DNA from: Cytophagales bacterium
GTDB lineage: Bacteria > Bacteroidota > Bacteroidia > Cytophagales > JAAEPT01
Assembly (NCBI GenBank): GCA_011524675.1
Contig: WTJX01000522.1
Span: 1 to 8,915 of the forward strand
Direction: 5' to 3'
Length of the DNA: 8,915 nt
Both the position numbers and the translations under genes were made by a program. Under the pieces are notes generated by a model that was not told the origin of the DNA, made no database searches, and worked only from the letters and a program-made list of their open reading frames with translations. This document shows positions 7,661-8,915 of the stretch, in pieces. The first letter of the stretch is position 1; each line of letters opens with the position of its first letter.

Positions 7661-7687
7661 AAAACGCCACTTTCGTGGAAGAAAATC
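7661..7687. repeat. CCACTTTCGTGG hairpin repeat, copy 2
   Basis: Second copy of the 27-base unit. The stem is shortened to CCAC-TTTC-GTGG (7667-7678) because the two bases before it are CG, where copy 1 has TT. The hairpin core is conserved while flanks differ, which suggests the structure or an insertion signal is what was kept. It is followed by the palindrome CAAGCGCTTG (7687-7696). Confidence 0.6.
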
Positions 7688-7899
7688 AAGCGCTTGTTTT
7701 ACTATATACGAAAAGTATTCAAAACTGTTTGTTACTGTTTTGTCGAGTTTTTTTCTTTGTTAAAAGAATTAATGTTCTATGTTGTTCTTGATCTACTTTC
7801 TTTGGATTGTCTTTTTCTTGACCTTATTATAAATAAAAGTTTCTTGTTTGTAACATGTTTGGAACTGTATTTGACTGTTAAAAAAGAAAAATGCATTAG

Positions 7900-7915
7900 G
7901 TGTATATTTATACAC
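7900..7915. promoter_or_regulatory. 16-base operator-like palindrome GTGTATA-TT-TATACAC
   Basis: Perfect 7-base arms around a TT centre. It ends 29 bases before a TAnnTTTG promoter element and just upstream of the expected -33 position. That placement fits a binding site for a dimeric regulator of the downstream surface-protein gene. The regulator is unknown. Confidence 0.4.
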
Positions 7916-7923
7916 TTAGATAG

Positions 7924-7952
7924 TTTAGATGTATTTATTTTTTATACTTTTG
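7924..7952 (+). promoter_or_regulatory. Candidate Bacteroidota promoter for the surface-protein gene
   Basis: TACTTTTG (7945-7952) matches the Bacteroidota -7 consensus TAnnTTTG exactly. The -33 element would be TTTA (7924-7927, one mismatch to TTTG), with a 17-base spacer. Transcription would start near 7958, giving a 5' leader of about 125-130 bases. That leader contains a small inverted repeat, AAATGT-TTTG-ACATTT (7994-8009). Confidence 0.45.
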
Positions 7953-8085
7953 TAACATGGGTAAGAAATCTATCGTATATCATTATGCTCAAAAAATGTT
8001 TTGACATTTGTGATAAACCCAATGCATATTTTCATCTTTCCTACAGGAGAGGTTGAGACAAGAAATCAATAAACAAGTTGTATAT

Positions 8086-8915
8086 ATGTGGAAATTTAAA
8101 CCTTTTAGACCATTACTGTATTTGATTGCAGTAGTTTTTAGTTTGCCATCTTTGCATGCACAGACTACCTATTACTCTGTAGCAAGTGGTGATTTCAATG
8201 GCAATATATGGAGTACGACAGCTGGTGGAGCAGCTACTACGCTTACCACCGAACTCACAGCGGGGAACAATAGCTTTGTAATCTCTAAAAGTCATGCTGT
8301 TGTCGTCAATACCACTATTGCCATAGACGACTTGGAGATAGATACCAGTGCTACGCTTACGATGGACGCACACGGTATTTCGGCAACGGTAAATGGAAGT
8401 ATTGCCATTAGAACACTAGGCAAGCTACTCACCTCTGATAATGTTTCAGTTGAAAATGACCTTTTCTTAGCTGGAGATTTAGTCGTGGCGAGTAATGACG
8501 GCGCTGATGCAGGGCAAGTGGTTTTGTATGAGGATGCTGATGTTGATGGTAATCCTGATGGTGGTGTGACCAATCTTACCACCATAGGCAATGGGGCTAT
8601 AGTGGTTTCTGCTCATTCATCATTGACATTGGATTTTGCCAATGTAGACGTCATTCATGGAGGTAGTTTTATTATCACTACAAATTTCACCACTAATGGA
8701 GATTTTGTAGCTGAAGGCGATGGTTCAGATGTAACCATATCTGCAGATATCTTTTTTCATGGCAATTTTACACTAAGTAATGGAGCAACTTTTATAGCTA
8801 GTTCAGGTACAACTTCCTTTGAAGGTACTAACTCACAGACACTTACCTTTGACGATGGGTCTGTAAAGTTTGCAAGCATTACTTTTTCAAATGGGGGCGT
8901 TACAAATCCTAAAAC
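8086..8915 (+). CDS. Secreted repeat-rich surface protein, 3' partial
   Basis: Open from ATG at 8086 to the right edge (276 whole codons, no stop). MWKFKPFRPLLYLIAVVFSL begins a classical signal peptide, with cleavage expected after A25 (SLHA-Q), leaving Gln first as is common in Bacteroidota. The mature part opens with a YYSVASGDFNGNIWST stretch typical of large Bacteroidota cell-surface proteins. It then runs as short beta-strand repeats rich in Ser, Thr, Gly and Asn, consistent with a beta-helix or stacked-strand fold. DADVDGNPDGG (150-160) resembles a calcium-binding Asp loop. GNFTLSNGATF (226-236) to SQTLTF (250-255) resembles a repeat I recall from such proteins (G-F-T-L-N-S-G-A-T-F ... 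GTV-F-G-QTI). Such proteins are often adhesins or secreted by the type IX system, but the C-terminal sorting domain would lie outside the window. The start is supported by the signal peptide and A-rich leader; the frame's upstream stop is at 8014. Only a role at the cell surface is inferred. Confidence 0.88.
   Translation, partial: MWKFKPFRPLLYLIAVVFSLPSLHAQTTYYSVASGDFNGNIWSTTAGGAATTLTTELTAGNNSFVISKSHAVVVNTTIAIDDLEIDTSATLTMDAHGISATVNGSIAIRTLGKLLTSDNVSVENDLFLAGDLVVASNDGADAGQVVLYEDADVDGNPDGGVTNLTTIGNGAIVVSAHSSLTLDFANVDVIHGGSFIITTNFTTNGDFVAEGDGSDVTISADIFFHGNFTLSNGATFIASSGTTSFEGTNSQTLTFDDGSVKFASITFSNGGVTNPK

Larger units (their letters stand above)
6724..8085. other. Long intergenic region without a supported gene
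   Basis: No reading frame here is convincing and I see no tRNA, rRNA or CRISPR pattern. It is AT-rich: the 60-base line from 7681 has only 17 G+C. From about 7260 to 7660 the + strand is strongly pyrimidine-rich. It holds many short palindromes: the repeats listed separately, plus TTCTTGAAGAA (6823-6833), AGTTTTAAAACT (7166-7177) and CAAGCGCTTG (7687-7696). The only long frame (7694-8056) begins at TTG and looks like random AT-rich translation. The last 200 bases probably hold the promoter of the surface-protein gene. The region may be a graveyard of small mobile repeats. Confidence 0.7.

Noticed and set aside
7383..7687. Possible CRISPR array
   Set aside because: Only two repeat copies with a 251-base gap between them and no regular spacers or cas genes.
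8001..8034. TTGACA followed by an AT-rich -10-like stretch
   Set aside because: It resembles a sigma-70 promoter of Proteobacteria, but Bacteroidota use TAnnTTTG, and TATTTTCA at 8027 matches that poorly.
8053..8055. TTG as an alternative start for the surface protein, with AGGAGAGG directly before it
   Set aside because: The purine run abuts the TTG with no spacing. The added residues would push the signal peptide inward, and ATG at 8086 gives a textbook signal peptide.
7694..8056. 120-codon open frame on the + strand
   Set aside because: It starts at TTG with no ribosome-binding context. The product is a Phe/Leu/Cys/Tyr-rich string as expected from T-rich DNA, and it overlaps the likely operator and promoter of the next gene.
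8113..8591. Two overlapping minus-strand frames (8113-8373 and 8292-8591)
   Set aside because: They are antisense to the clear surface-protein frame with its signal peptide, and have no recognisable product of their own.

Overview
The window looks like a chromosomal segment from a marine or environmental member of the Bacteroidota, most likely a Cytophagales relative. Evidence: low G+C; A-rich leaders without Shine-Dalgarno sequences; signal peptides in which Gln follows the likely cleavage point; a promoter with the Bacteroidota -7 motif TAnnTTTG; and a giant secreted protein of a type I recall only from this phylum. Genus or species cannot be fixed from the sequence. All supported genes lie on the + strand.

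Left part (1-4784): a very large exported protein of unknown function. Its start codon lies beyond the left edge, because the frame is open from base 3 and those first codons encode the hydrophobic core of a signal peptide. Next comes plsY (4931-5605), the membrane acyltransferase that starts phospholipid synthesis, closed by an intrinsic terminator whose A-tract overlaps the stop codon. After a repeat-containing leader comes an RNase Z-like metallo-beta-lactamase-fold protein (5854-6723) in which the usual HxHxDH motif reads HADRDH.

Middle (6724-8085): about 1.36 kb with no gene I can support. It is AT-rich and full of small palindromes: a REP-like hairpin cluster, a perfect GCTTTAGC inverted repeat, an 81-base imperfect inverted repeat with two competing pairings, and two copies of a CCACTTTCGTGG hairpin module. 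The last part looks like the control region of the next gene, with a perfect 16-base palindrome just upstream of a TAnnTTTG promoter.

Right part (8086 to the edge): the 5' end of a gene for a secreted, repeat-rich surface protein. It has a clear signal peptide and Ser/Thr/Gly-rich beta-strand repeats, and runs off the right edge without a stop codon. Its G+C is markedly higher than that of the spacer before it.

I see no clear multi-gene system such as a defence island or biosynthetic cluster. The strongest candidates for undescribed biology are the giant exported protein with an apparent winged-helix segment inside a beta-rich scaffold, the RNase Z paralogue with an altered metal site, and the repeat-dense spacer.
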